NCBI RefSeq assembly: GCF_001667075.1
Contig: NZ_LZIL01000057.1
Coordinates: 1-57,413 of the forward strand
Direction of reading: 5' to 3'
Source of the DNA: Mycobacterium sp. 852014-52450_SCH5900713
GTDB taxonomy: Bacteria; Actinomycetota; Actinomycetes; Mycobacteriales; Mycobacteriaceae
Length of the DNA stretch: 57,413 nucleotides
In this document: piece after piece, positions 47,119-54,787 of the stretch
How the letters are laid out: each line of letters opens with the position of its first letter
How positions within the stretch are numbered: the first letter of the stretch is position 1
Notes under the pieces: model-generated
What the model was told of the DNA's origin: nothing
Seen by the model: only the letters and a program-made list of their open reading frames with translations
Database searches by the model: none
Position numbers and translations under genes: made by a program

Positions 47119-47143
47119 TCTGGACAATCCCAGGTCAGTAAGG
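47119..47143 (+). repeat. 25-bp iteron, copy 1
   Basis: Form: TNTGGANAATCNCAGG then TCAGTAAGG; this copy has TCTGGACAATC and the shared CAGGTCAGTAAGG end. Preceded by two TTTGGACA words (47101 and 47111). Confidence 0.65.
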
Positions 47144-47220
47144 CTTTTGATGTTGATGGGACAGTGCTGGACAGGTTGGACGCCGGAAAATCCGTCCAGC
47201 CGTGTCCAGACCGACGGCAC

Positions 47221-47245
47221 CCTTACTGACCTGGGATTTTCCAAA
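47221..47245 (-). repeat. 25-bp iteron, copy 2 (inverted)
   Basis: On the minus strand it reads TTTGGAAAATCC followed by CAGGTCAGTAAGG. It differs from copy 1 at two positions. Confidence 0.65.
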
Positions 47246-47280
47246 TTGCGGGGCGGTGTCCAGCCGATGCCCTGGACAAG

Positions 47281-47305
47281 TCTGGAAAATCGCAGGTCAG
47301 TAAGG
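47281..47305 (+). repeat. 25-bp iteron, copy 3
   Basis: TCTGGAAAATCG followed by CAGGTCAGTAAGG, 38 bp before the rep stop codon. Copies 2 and 3 face each other with a 35-bp gap. Confidence 0.65.
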
Positions 47306-47342
47306 CGATTTGGTCGCTGCCCGACGGCGTGGGCGGTGGTTT

Positions 47343-49520
47343 TCACTGTTTTGTCCCGCCGCCCCGTTTGCCCTTGGACGCGCCGCTGGACGCGCCCTTG
47401 GACGCGGGCGCGGACTTGAGCTTGTCCACCAGCTTGGGGTCGTCCGGCCGCGAGGCGGCGAGCCACCGGGACCACGCCTCGGCGTAGGGCACGACGTGGC
47501 CGCCGACCAGCTTGTGGGCGTCGGTCTTGGGCATGTCGTCGGTAATGCGGCCCTCGGCGCGGCGGGCGCACAGGTTCTCGATGATGGTGTTGACCGCAGC
47601 GGTGTAGGTCGGCGACCCCACGGCCGAAACGGCGTCCTTGTCGTCCGGCACGCCCTCGACCACCTCGCGCACGGCGAGCCGCTGGGTGCCGGGCACCTTG
47701 ACGAGCTGCTTGCCCTTGTCGGTCAGGACAGTGATCGCGGTGTAAATGCCGCTCCGCGAACCCAGCCCGCGCTCCAGCGCGAAACCCACAATCTCGGTCC
47801 TGGTCAGCCCGTCGCCGCCGCCCAGCTCGGCGACGAGCGCGAGCACGTCGGCCTGGGTCTCGCTGAGGTTCTGCGCGTCGTCGGTGTCGTCGGCGGCCAG
47901 CGGATCGACGCCGACGAGCACCAGCGTGGACCGAAGGGCGGCGGGCACGCCGGGCATCAGCTCCTCGCTGACCGTGTGCCCGGCGAGCTTGAACGGGTGC
48001 GGGCAGCCGTCCGGCCAGTCCTTGTGCTTGACGCAGGTCAGCTCGATCTTGCGGGACTTCGCTTTCTTGCCACCGGGGCGGCCCAGCAGCAGCGACGACC
48101 ACACGCCGCCGTCCCAGACCGTCGTCCCGCGCGCCCGATCGCTACCGGCGGCGGTGTGATGCACGGCCAGCACAGCCGCGCCGGTCTGCTGGTTGATGTC
48201 GTCGGCGCGGCGAATGACCTTGCCGTGGTCGGTCGCGGAGTTCTCCTCCACGCCCACGGTGCAGCGCGCGCGGGTGTCGAACACGACCAGGGCCACGTTG
48301 TGTTTCTTGACCAGCTTGCGGACCTGCTCCATGTGGCCGTCCTCGCCCATCTGCACCGCCCTCGGCGCGATGATGAACCACTCCTCAAGCTCGGCGGGGT
48401 CCACGCCGTTGACCTCGCACCAGGCGAACAGCCGGGCGCGGATACCGGCGGCACCCTCGGCGGCGATGTAGAGCACCGCCGCGCGCTCTGGCACGACGTG
48501 GCCGCACCACCGCTTGCCCGAGGCGATCGCCGCCGCCATGCTCACCGCCGCCATCGTCTTGCCGGAGCCGGGCGGCCCGTTCAGGTCGGCCAACTGACCC
48601 CTGGGAATGAACCCCTCGATCAGCGGGCGCACCGGCTCCAGCTTGGCCAGCTCGGACACCTTAAGCACCTCGGCGTCCAGGTCCAGCTCGGGCACGTCGC
48701 CCGCCCTGGCGCGGCTGCGTAGCTCGTCGTCGTACCGGATTTTGGCCACGGCCAGCTCGGCCAGGGCGGCGTTGACCTCGGCCTCGGTCGCCTTGGTCAT
48801 CTTGGCGATCGTCACCACCGGCACGTCGAACGGCTTATCGACCAGCTCGGCGGCGGTCATCACGTATTCGTGCTCGCGCAAGTTGTTCGGCCTGGGCGAC
48901 GACCAGGCACGGCGGTTGGCGTTCTCGATGTGCGCCCTGCACGCCTCGGCGACGTCGGCACCGGCAACCGCCTCAATCTCCTCCAGGGCGTAGGCGGTGG
49001 CCGCCGGAATCTTCTTGGCGGACAGGGCGGTGTCGATCCGTTCCTTGCGATCGAACCGCTCCCACCGCGCTTTGCTGAGCCGCGCGCCGATGACGTGCGG
49101 GTCATCGGTGAGGGTGTCGGCGGCAAACTCGGCGACCTGGGCGCGGGTCAGCGACACCTTGGGGCTGGCGCCGGACATGACCGCGATCGGCAGCACCCTG
49201 AAGTCGGCGAACGTCATGCTGGTCGCACCGTCGGGCAGGTACATCGAAACGTCGTACTGGCGGCAGAACTTGCGCACCGCTTTCCATGTCTCGATGCCGC
49301 AGACGTCGGCGATGGGCGTCTCGGGATCGACGTTGAGGGCGTCGGCCCAATGCACGCCGTCGAACCATTGCGCGCGGGCGTCGGGACCGTCGCCGTCGTA
49401 GAACTTGCCCGGCCTGCCGCCCTGGCCCTTGCCGTAGTCCTTGGCGTCGCCGTCGGCGTCGCCCGGCCCGCTGCCGTTGGTCGCCGATGTGTCCCTGGCG
49501 GCTGTCGTACTATCGGTCAT
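47343..49520 (-). CDS. RepA/DnaB-like AAA ATPase replication protein
   Basis: 725 aa. Residues 1-290 are a long N-terminal part of unknown fold that may bind DNA. The RecA-like ATPase core has Walker A GPPGSGKT (315-322), Walker B ending at Asp415 (VALVVFDTRA), and a VLAVHHTAAG sensor, as in hexameric RepA/Primpol-associated helicases. A winged-helix-like region (about 560-630) and a basic Lys/Ser/Gly tail end the protein. It lies directly upstream of the iterons and most likely acts on them. ATG start. Confidence 0.82.
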   Translation of the reverse strand: MTDSTTAARDTSATNGSGPGDADGDAKDYGKGQGGRPGKFYDGDGPDARAQWFDGVHWADALNVDPETPIADVCGIETWKAVRKFCRQYDVSMYLPDGATSMTFADFRVLPIAVMSGASPKVSLTRAQVAEFAADTLTDDPHVIGARLSKARWERFDRKERIDTALSAKKIPAATAYALEEIEAVAGADVAEACRAHIENANRRAWSSPRPNNLREHEYVMTAAELVDKPFDVPVVTIAKMTKATEAEVNAALAELAVAKIRYDDELRSRARAGDVPELDLDAEVLKVSELAKLEPVRPLIEGFIPRGQLADLNGPPGSGKTMAAVSMAAAIASGKRWCGHVVPERAAVLYIAAEGAAGIRARLFAWCEVNGVDPAELEEWFIIAPRAVQMGEDGHMEQVRKLVKKHNVALVVFDTRARCTVGVEENSATDHGKVIRRADDINQQTGAAVLAVHHTAAGSDRARGTTVWDGGVWSSLLLGRPGGKKAKSRKIELTCVKHKDWPDGCPHPFKLAGHTVSEELMPGVPAALRSTLVLVGVDPLAADDTDDAQNLSETQADVLALVAELGGGDGLTRTEIVGFALERGLGSRSGIYTAITVLTDKGKQLVKVPGTQRLAVREVVEGVPDDKDAVSAVGSPTYTAAVNTIIENLCARRAEGRITDDMPKTDAHKLVGGHVVPYAEAWSRWLAASRPDDPKLVDKLKSAPASKGASSGASKGKRGGGTKQ

Positions 49521-49552
49521 GTCGCTCCGTCCCTCGGAGTAGTCGGTGTGAA

Positions 49553-49581
49553 GATGCCCGCCTCGTCGTCAGGCGGGCATC
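49553..49581. repeat. Perfect inverted repeat between HTH gene and rep
   Basis: GATGCCCGCCT (49553-49563) and AGGCGGGCATC (49571-49581), 7-nt loop. It lies in the 119-bp gap before rep. No T-tract follows on either strand, so an attenuator, operator or replication site are all possible. Confidence 0.5.
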
Positions 49582-49639
49582 GCCGTTTCGGTCCTCGCGT
49601 GGTTGTGGGGTAGCGACCGGATCAGGTTGTGGCTGTGGG

Positions 49640-50338
49640 TCAGACACTTTCGAGCTGCGCGCGGACCTCGGTCAGGGCCGAGATAACGGCGTCGATCTTT
49701 GAGCGGATGGCCTCGGCGTCGTCGGCCAGGCTGGCGGGGTCGAACGTGTCGGCCTCGGCGGTCTTGTGCAGCTTGATCACCGCCACCCGGCTCGCTTCCA
49801 ACCGCCGCCGGAACGTCGCCGTGAGCGGCTGCGCGGCGTGGCGGTCCTTGCGCTTGGCGTAGGTTTTCCCGTCCAGGCCGGTGACCGGCGGTGCGGGCTC
49901 GGCCTCGCTGTCGTCGTCGGAATCCTCGGCGTCGTCAGGTGTCTCACGGTGCGACACCTGACCGAGGTCGCGGTGCACGGTGTCCTTGGATACGCCCGTC
50001 GCGGTCGCGATGGCGCGCAACGACATTCCCTCACCGGCCATCAGCGCCACCACCTCGCGGCGGGCGTCGCTGGTCAGTTCCAGCTGACCGCCCACGGCGT
50101 CGGCCAGGTAGGCGGTCCAGCTGACGAACCCGAGGGCCAGGTGCACCTGGCCGTGCTTGGCCTGGTCCACCAGTTCGGCCAGCTTGGCGAAGTTCTCGCG
50201 GGTGGTCCCCGCCATCAGGCGCAGTTTCATGTCCAGCCGCTTGGCATCGGCAGCGGCCAGCGGCGCGGGCAGCACCTCGGCGTCGGAGTCCGGCATGTCC
50301 GGCGCAGCATCGGCCGCGACGGCAAAGGGTGACGCCAT
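49640..50338 (-). CDS. HTH DNA-binding protein, possible replication/partition regulator
   Basis: 232 aa from ATG (MASPFAVAAD). A central helix-turn-helix GMSLRAIATATGVSKDTVHRDL (about residues 107-128) is preceded by a helical region (GTTRENFAKLAELV) and followed by an acidic linker and a basic, helical C-terminus. Its start is one base from the xis stop, so the two share a transcript. It is not a recognised family; ParB-like or Rep-accessory roles fit the context. Confidence 0.65.
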   Translation of the reverse strand: MASPFAVAADAAPDMPDSDAEVLPAPLAAADAKRLDMKLRLMAGTTRENFAKLAELVDQAKHGQVHLALGFVSWTAYLADAVGGQLELTSDARREVVALMAGEGMSLRAIATATGVSKDTVHRDLGQVSHRETPDDAEDSDDDSEAEPAPPVTGLDGKTYAKRKDRHAAQPLTATFRRRLEASRVAVIKLHKTAEADTFDPASLADDAEAIRSKIDAVISALTEVRAQLESV

Positions 50339-50339
50339 G

Positions 50340-50597
50340 TCAGGCGTCCTCGCCCAGCAGTCGCAGCAGACTCGCGCTCTTGATGCGAATACGTTTGTCG
50401 CCCAACATGATTGACTCCAGCTGCCCAGCGCGGGCCAGCTCATAGGCGTATGTCCGCGACACTCCGAGCAGCATCCCGGCTTGCTCGGCGGAAACGGTCG
50501 GGTGGTGGCGCAAATAGTCCACCGTGACGGGTCCGCGCTTGACGACAGGGCACGCGGCCTTGCCGGGCGGGTCGGTTCGGGTTATCAGGTCAGCCAT
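50340..50597 (-). CDS. xis: Xis-like excisionase / recombination directionality factor
   Basis: 85 aa. An MerR/excisionase-type winged helix, with VSAEQAGMLLGVSRTYAYELA as the recognition part and MLGDKRIRIKSASLLRLL as the wing. ATG chosen over longer in-frame readings that cross the promoter. Such proteins bias the integrase towards excision. First gene of the leftward transcript. Confidence 0.8.
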   Translation of the reverse strand: MADLITRTDPPGKAACPVVKRGPVTVDYLRHHPTVSAEQAGMLLGVSRTYAYELARAGQLESIMLGDKRIRIKSASLLRLLGEDA

Positions 50598-50657
50598 GAC
50601 GTCAACTATGTACGGGAATATTGATAATTGCCACAGCATTCGCGCTATCATTTATCC
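50598..50657. promoter_or_regulatory. Divergent control region (leftward xis-rep, rightward regulator-int)
   Basis: 60 bp, much more AT-rich than the surroundings. A rightward -10-like TATCAT (50645-50650) lies 7 bp from the GTG at 50658, suggesting a leaderless start. On the minus strand TACATA near 50610 is -10-like for xis. AATATTGATAAT in the middle may be an operator. The likely switch between maintenance and excision. Confidence 0.5.
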
Positions 50658-51287
50658 GTGCCTACCGATAAACCCGACAAGGGCGGACCTGCTACCCCCG
50701 CTGACCGGCCCATCAAGGGTGACGTGATCCCCGAGGCCATCCGGCGCGTGACCGGCCACCCCGGCACTACCGACGGCCTGATCGAGATTCCGCTGGTCGG
50801 ACACGCCCACCGCTACCGAGTGCGGATCGACAACAGCAGGCCAACGCCGCGCCTGGTCGAACTACAGCTAGTCAGCGACGACGACGCCGCCGAGATTGAC
50901 CCCAACACGATCCGGCAGATACCGATAAGGCGGCTGGCCAAGGCGGCGGCGCGGTTCATCATCTTGAGCGAGCACGGCGTGGCGCTGGCCGGTGACGTCT
51001 ACGACCAGACCAGCCTGCAACGGCCCGACGCCGAGCCACCCGGTCGGCGCAAGCGCGGCCGAGGACACGCGCTCGATGACGTCCACTACCGCCAGGTGGC
51101 CCGGCTGCTGCTGTGGGCGCGCGAGATCGGCGAATCACCGCGCGAGTACGTCGCCGACCGGCTCGGCGGTTCGCTGCCCGCCGTCGATAGGTGGATCGCC
51201 GAGGCCAAGCGGCGGGGTTTCCTGCGCCGCGACTGGGCCACCGCCGCCGACCCACAGCCCGCCGCCGACACCAGCGACACCGACTAA
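50658..51287 (+). CDS. Unknown regulator-like protein next to integrase
   Basis: 209 aa, GTG start. The N-terminal half is beta-rich (HRYRVRIDNSR, LVELQLVSDDD). The C-terminal half has a helix-turn-helix-like RQVARLLLWAREIGE and YVADRLGGSLPAVDRWIAEAKRRG, which resembles a DNA-binding domain of WhiA/sigma-like type. It lies opposite xis across the control region, as a repressor or immunity gene would. Family not recognised. Confidence 0.65.
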   Translation: MPTDKPDKGGPATPADRPIKGDVIPEAIRRVTGHPGTTDGLIEIPLVGHAHRYRVRIDNSRPTPRLVELQLVSDDDAAEIDPNTIRQIPIRRLAKAAARFIILSEHGVALAGDVYDQTSLQRPDAEPPGRRKRGRGHALDDVHYRQVARLLLWAREIGESPREYVADRLGGSLPAVDRWIAEAKRRGFLRRDWATAADPQPAADTSDTD

Positions 51288-51317
51288 CCCACAACCACAA
51301 CCGAGGAGACCACCGAC

Positions 51318-52757
51318 ATGACCACCACCGAGACCGACCCACAGCCCGCCGACGCCGACCAGCCCGAGGACACCGCCGCCAAGCGCACCCGCCGCGCCGA
51401 GCCGATCAACACCCACACCGCCAAGAACGGCACCGTCACGTATTGGTTCCAGCTTGACCTCGGCACCAAGCCCGACGGCAGCCGAGACCGGCGCAAGTTC
51501 ACCTACCGCACCAAGACCGAGGCGCGAAAAGAGTTGCGCCGCATCAGTTCTGAGGTGGCGGCGGGCACTTACAACCGGCCCACTGACATCACGGTGTCCC
51601 AGGCGTGCGAGGCGTGGCTTGCCGGTCGGCGCGGTATCCGGCGCGTGACGGTCTACGGCTATGACATGGACCTGCGGCCCGTTGTCCGCCACCTCGGCGG
51701 GCGCAAACTGCAACAACTCACCAAGGCCGAGGTTGATGGCCTGGTGGCATGGATGCTCACCGAGGCGCGCACCGATCACCGCCACTACCGGGCCGACAGC
51801 CTGGCGGGCCGGGTGGTCGCGCTGGTGGCCGAGCACCCCGACGGGATCACCGCCGCCGAGCTGTGCGCGGCGCTGCCCGGCGACGTTCACACCGCGCTGT
51901 CGGCGCTGCTGCGGGCTGGCCGGGTCGCCCGGCTACAACGCGGTGTGTACGCACCCACGCAGCCCGAGACTGCCGCCGCCGCCGCCGAGAAACGCGGCCT
52001 GGCACCGCAGACCGTCCGGTCCACCCTGACCACGCTCGGCATGGTCGTCCAGTCCTACGTGGACCAGGGCGTGCTGGCGCGCAATGTCGTTGCGCTGGTG
52101 GACCGTCCGAAGGACCGCGACGCCGACGACGCCGACGGCCAGGACGACGACAGCGACGCCGAGCGCGCGTGGTCGCTGGCCGAGGCCGAGACGTTCCGCG
52201 CGGCGGTGGCCGATGATCGGCTGTTCGGGCTGTGGCTGTGCTCGCTCTACGGGATGCGCCGCAGTGAGGTGGTCGGGTTGCGGTGGAGCGCAATCAATCT
52301 CGACACCGGCATGTTGTCGGTCCGGCGCGGCCGGGTCGTCGTCGGCGGCCAGGCGGTAGAGGGCGACCCGAAGTCGAAGCGCAGTCGCCGCAATCTGCCG
52401 CTACCGGCCGACGTGGTGGCGGCGCTGCGGGCGCTCAAGACAGCGCAGAAGCGCGAGGCGATGGCCCTCGGTGTCAGGTGGTCCGACGACCGCCTGGTGG
52501 CTGTGCGCGAGGACGGCACACCCGTTCGGCCGGAATGGTATTCGGACACGTTCCAGCGGTTGCGCGAGCGGGCCGGGTTACGCCACATCACCCTGCACGA
52601 ACTCCGGCACACCAGCGTCAGCCTGATGTTTGACCGTGGCGTCGCGCCCCATGTCGTCGCCGCGTGGCACGGCCATTCGCCCGAGGTTGCGTTGCGCATC
52701 TACACCCACGTCAAGGCCGCCGAGCTGCAAGCGGCCGGGTCGGCGCTGTTCGGCTGA
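51318..52757 (+). CDS. int: Tyrosine integrase with inserted winged-helix-like domain
   Basis: 479 aa. N-terminal basic arm-binding part (about 25-90), SAM-like core-binding domain (about 91-155 and 225-265) and catalytic domain (about 285-479). The catalytic residues are Arg314 (YGMRRSE), His427-x-x-Arg430 (HELRH), His453 (HGHS) and Tyr462. Residues about 160-215 (VALVAEHPDGITAAEL to LQRGVYAP) look like a winged helix placed inside the core-binding domain, which lengthens it by about 60 residues over typical integrases. It lies 166 bp from the tRNA-Val att site. Confidence 0.93.
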   Translation: MTTTETDPQPADADQPEDTAAKRTRRAEPINTHTAKNGTVTYWFQLDLGTKPDGSRDRRKFTYRTKTEARKELRRISSEVAAGTYNRPTDITVSQACEAWLAGRRGIRRVTVYGYDMDLRPVVRHLGGRKLQQLTKAEVDGLVAWMLTEARTDHRHYRADSLAGRVVALVAEHPDGITAAELCAALPGDVHTALSALLRAGRVARLQRGVYAPTQPETAAAAAEKRGLAPQTVRSTLTTLGMVVQSYVDQGVLARNVVALVDRPKDRDADDADGQDDDSDAERAWSLAEAETFRAAVADDRLFGLWLCSLYGMRRSEVVGLRWSAINLDTGMLSVRRGRVVVGGQAVEGDPKSKRSRRNLPLPADVVAALRALKTAQKREAMALGVRWSDDRLVAVREDGTPVRPEWYSDTFQRLRERAGLRHITLHELRHTSVSLMFDRGVAPHVVAAWHGHSPEVALRIYTHVKAAELQAAGSALFG

Positions 52758-52768
52758 CCGGCAGCACA

Positions 52769-52808
52769 AACGGACCCCCGGCCTTGGTTGGTCGGGGGTC
52801 CGTTGTTG
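52769..52808 (+). terminator. Intrinsic terminator of integrase
   Basis: AACGGACCCCCG (52769-52780) pairs with CGGGGGTCCGTT (52793-52804), 12-nt loop, followed by GTTGT. It is 11 bp after the integrase stop. Confidence 0.75.
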
Positions 52809-52817
52809 TCGGCGCTG

Positions 52818-52857
52818 TTGGCAACACGGACCCGTTGGTGACTTCGTGGCAACTTGG
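52818..52857 (+). promoter_or_regulatory. Candidate integrase arm-type sites near attR
   Basis: TTGGCAACACGG (52818-52829) and GTGGCAACTTGG (52846-52857), with GGCAAC spaced 28 bp. The same words occur near attL. About 67 bp from the att core. Confidence 0.5.
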
Positions 52858-52923
52858 CCCTGATCACCGGCCCGTCCGGCCGGTGCGATCATCGCCAATT
52901 ATGGCGCTGAACGGCGTAAACGT

Positions 52924-52968
52924 TGGTGGGCGCGGACGGTATCGAACCGCCGACCGCTGGTGTGTAAA
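52924..52968. repeat. attR: 45-bp repeat that completes tRNA-Val
   Basis: Perfect copy of 38012-38056. Forms the 3' part (anticodon loop to CCA) of the functional tRNA gene on the minus strand. Confidence 0.95.
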
Positions 52969-52998
52969 ACCAGAGCTCTACCACTGAGCTACGCGCCC
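52924..52998 (-). tRNA. tRNA-Val (anticodon UAC)
   Basis: 75 nt with encoded CCA (TGG on the plus strand at 52924-52926). The acceptor stem is GGGCGCG/CGCGCCC; the D arm, an anticodon stem CTGGT/ACCAG with loop TTTACAC (anticodon TAC), a five-base variable loop and the TTCGATA T-loop all fold as expected. The 3' 45 bp comes from the integrated element, the 5' 30 bp is chromosomal. Confidence 0.97.
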
Positions 52999-53044
52999 GT
53001 GCCCGAGGCAGGCTACACGCACCACGCCCGAGTACCCAAAACTC

Positions 53045-53506
53045 TCAGCCCTGCAAAGCAGCCAGCGCGTCGGTCCAGAGCCGCTGGTTGCGGGATTCGC
53101 CGGGTTGTTTCATCTCCGCGAACCGGATCACGCCGGAGCGGTCGATGACGAAGGTGCCGCGGTTGGGGTAGCCGGCCTCGTCGTTGAATACGCCGTAGGC
53201 CTGGCTGACCTCGCCGTGCGGCCAGAAATCCGACAGCACCGGGAACGTGAATCCGCTCTCCAGCGACCAGATCCGGTGCGTGGGCGGCGGTCCCACCGAG
53301 ATGGCCAGTGCCGCGCTGTCGTCGTTCTCGAAGTCCGGCAGGTGATCGCGCAGCTGATCCAGCTCGCCCTGGCAGATGCCGGTGAAGGCCAGCGGGAAGA
53401 ACACCAACAGCACGTTCTTGGCGCCGCGGTAGGCGCTCAGGCTGACACGCTGTTGGTTCTGGTCGCGCAGTGTGAAGTCCGGGGCGGTGGCGCCGACGGG
53501 CAGCAT
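53045..53506 (-). CDS. ahpE: One-cysteine peroxiredoxin AhpE
   Basis: 153 aa thioredoxin-fold peroxidase of hydroperoxides and peroxynitrite. The peroxidatic Cys45 is in PLAFTGICQGEL with Thr42. The sequence follows the M. tuberculosis AhpE closely (GPPPTHRIW, SQAYGVFNDEAG). ATG start overlaps the DUF3052 gene stop by one base. Confidence 0.96.
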   Translation of the reverse strand: MLPVGATAPDFTLRDQNQQRVSLSAYRGAKNVLLVFFPLAFTGICQGELDQLRDHLPDFENDDSAALAISVGPPPTHRIWSLESGFTFPVLSDFWPHGEVSQAYGVFNDEAGYPNRGTFVIDRSGVIRFAEMKQPGESRNQRLWTDALAALQG

Positions 53507-53928
53507 CAACGCTTCCCGGCTCGGGACTTCGGCTGCACCAGTCGGCTGGCGCTCCAGTCGCCCAGGTTGACCGAGGAGGTCGGCATCAGGCCGGCGGTGG
53601 GGGCGGCCTCGGCGATCTCGGCGGGCAGCACGTGGCCGGGCTTGCCGGTCTTGGGGGTCAGCACCCAGATCACGCCGTCCTCGGCCAGCGGGCCGATCGC
53701 GTCCATCAGGGTGTCCACCAGGTCGCCGTCCCCGTCGCGCCACCACAGCAGGACGACGTCGACCACCTCGTCGGTGTCCTCGTCGAGCAACTCGGCGCCG
53801 CACGCTTCCTCGACGTCAGCGCGGATTTCGTCGTCGGCGTCCTCGTCCCAGCCCCATTCCTGGACAACTTGGTCTCGTTGGATGCCCAGTTTGCGAGCGT
53901 AGCTCGAGGCGTTATCCGCCGCGACCAC
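53506..53928 (-). CDS. DUF3052 protein (Rv2239c-like)
   Basis: 140 aa, GTG start. Acidic, with VVLLWWRDGDGDLVDTL as the conserved core and a C-terminal TAGLMPTSS segment. The function of this actinobacterial family is unknown. Coupled to ahpE. Confidence 0.85.
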   Translation of the reverse strand: MVAADNASSYARKLGIQRDQVVQEWGWDEDADDEIRADVEEACGAELLDEDTDEVVDVVLLWWRDGDGDLVDTLMDAIGPLAEDGVIWVLTPKTGKPGHVLPAEIAEAAPTAGLMPTSSVNLGDWSASRLVQPKSRAGKR

Positions 53929-54020
53929 CGTGGAGCCTCCTTAATCCGTCCAGCGCCGTGCGATGGGGATTATCGTCGCACAGCCGCAACCGCGTCGACA
54001 CTCGCGCCTCACGAGGCACC

Positions 54021-54602
54021 TCAGAAGGACGCCAGGCAAAGTTTGAGTGCCTTCGTCTTGGCGTCGTTGAGCCGGTCCACCCGCCGGTTGAATTCCCCCG
54101 TCGCCGCGTGGGTGCCGATCGCGTTGGCCACCCCGCGGGCCGCGTCGATATACGAGTTGAACGCGTCCTTCAGCTGCTGGGACAGCGCATCGTTGAAGCT
54201 GTTGCTCACCGTGTCGGCGCTGTTGTTCAGCGCGTCGATGGCCGGGCCCTCCGTGGGACCGGTGCCGCGGCCCGCGTTGAACGCGCCGACGAAGACGTTC
54301 ACCTTGTCGATCGCGTCCTTGCTCGTGGTGGCCAGCGTGTCGCACGAGGTGCGCACCGCCCGGGTGGTCAGCGACTGCTGCCGCTGCGACTCGCGGACCC
54401 GCGACGTCGCCGACGACGCGGACACCGACGCGGACACCGACTGCCGATAGGCCGGGGCCACCTGGGTGTCGGGTGCGGCCGTGCCGTTGGTGACGGTGGT
54501 ACACCCCACGATCCCCATCAGCGTCGCCGCAATACACCCGAGCGCCAGAGCGCCTCGCCTGGGAAAGCCCCCCGCAAGGACGGCACGCCATCCGATGAGC
54601 AC
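54021..54602 (-). CDS. Putative lipoprotein (Rv2240c-like)
   Basis: 193 aa, GTG start. Signal sequence with lipobox IVGC (Cys at residue 34), then a helical exported domain with Ser/Thr/Asn-rich patterns. Unknown function. It is divergent from aceE. Confidence 0.8.
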   Translation of the reverse strand: MLIGWRAVLAGGFPRRGALALGCIAATLMGIVGCTTVTNGTAAPDTQVAPAYRQSVSASVSASSATSRVRESQRQQSLTTRAVRTSCDTLATTSKDAIDKVNVFVGAFNAGRGTGPTEGPAIDALNNSADTVSNSFNDALSQQLKDAFNSYIDAARGVANAIGTHAATGEFNRRVDRLNDAKTKALKLCLASF

Positions 54603-54787
54603 GGCTCCTGACGTTACCGGTTGGCTTTGCCGATCGTCCCGCTACGCGCGAGTTCGTGTCCCCCGGGTGAACCCGCGCCACCTATCCGACGTCGGCTGGC
54701 CCCGGCCGACGCCGGTGCGGCACGATAGAGGGAGACGGTGCACAGCACCCCGAGGGCACAAGCCCCGCCAACTACAGGAGCAGTGCG

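Larger units (their letters stand above)
46738..47342. other. Gene-free 605-bp region, probable replication origin
   Basis: No plausible gene lies between the small-terminase-like gene and rep. The rep-proximal 300 bp is dense in TGGACA/TGTCCA words and carries three 25-bp iterons (listed separately) plus a related GGAAAATCC (47185-47193). The position directly downstream of rep matches the SaPI ori layout. The 46738-47040 half is GC-rich with nothing recognised. Confidence 0.6.
38012..52968. mobile_element. Integrated phage-satellite-like element in tRNA-Val
   Basis: About 14.9 kb bounded by the 45-bp att direct repeats. It holds a tyrosine integrase next to the intact tRNA, a Xis-like protein, a divergent switch region, replication genes and an iteron origin, terminase genes, a possible capsid and scaffold-like gene, and left-edge cargo. 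No portal, tail tape measure, tail fibre, holin or lysin frames were found, so it is not a complete prophage. The overall plan recalls phiRv1/phiRv2 of M. tuberculosis and PICI satellites. The classification is inference. Confidence 0.88.

Noticed and set aside
47119..47305. Possible CRISPR array
   Set aside because: Only three 25-bp copies in mixed orientation with unequal spacing and no Cas genes; origin iterons fit better.
46738..48102. Upstream extension of the small-terminase-like frame and short plus-strand frames in the rep-proximal gap
   Set aside because: They cross the iteron region and rep in the wrong frame, with repeat-driven and Arg/Gln-rich translations; the gene starts at ATG 46737.
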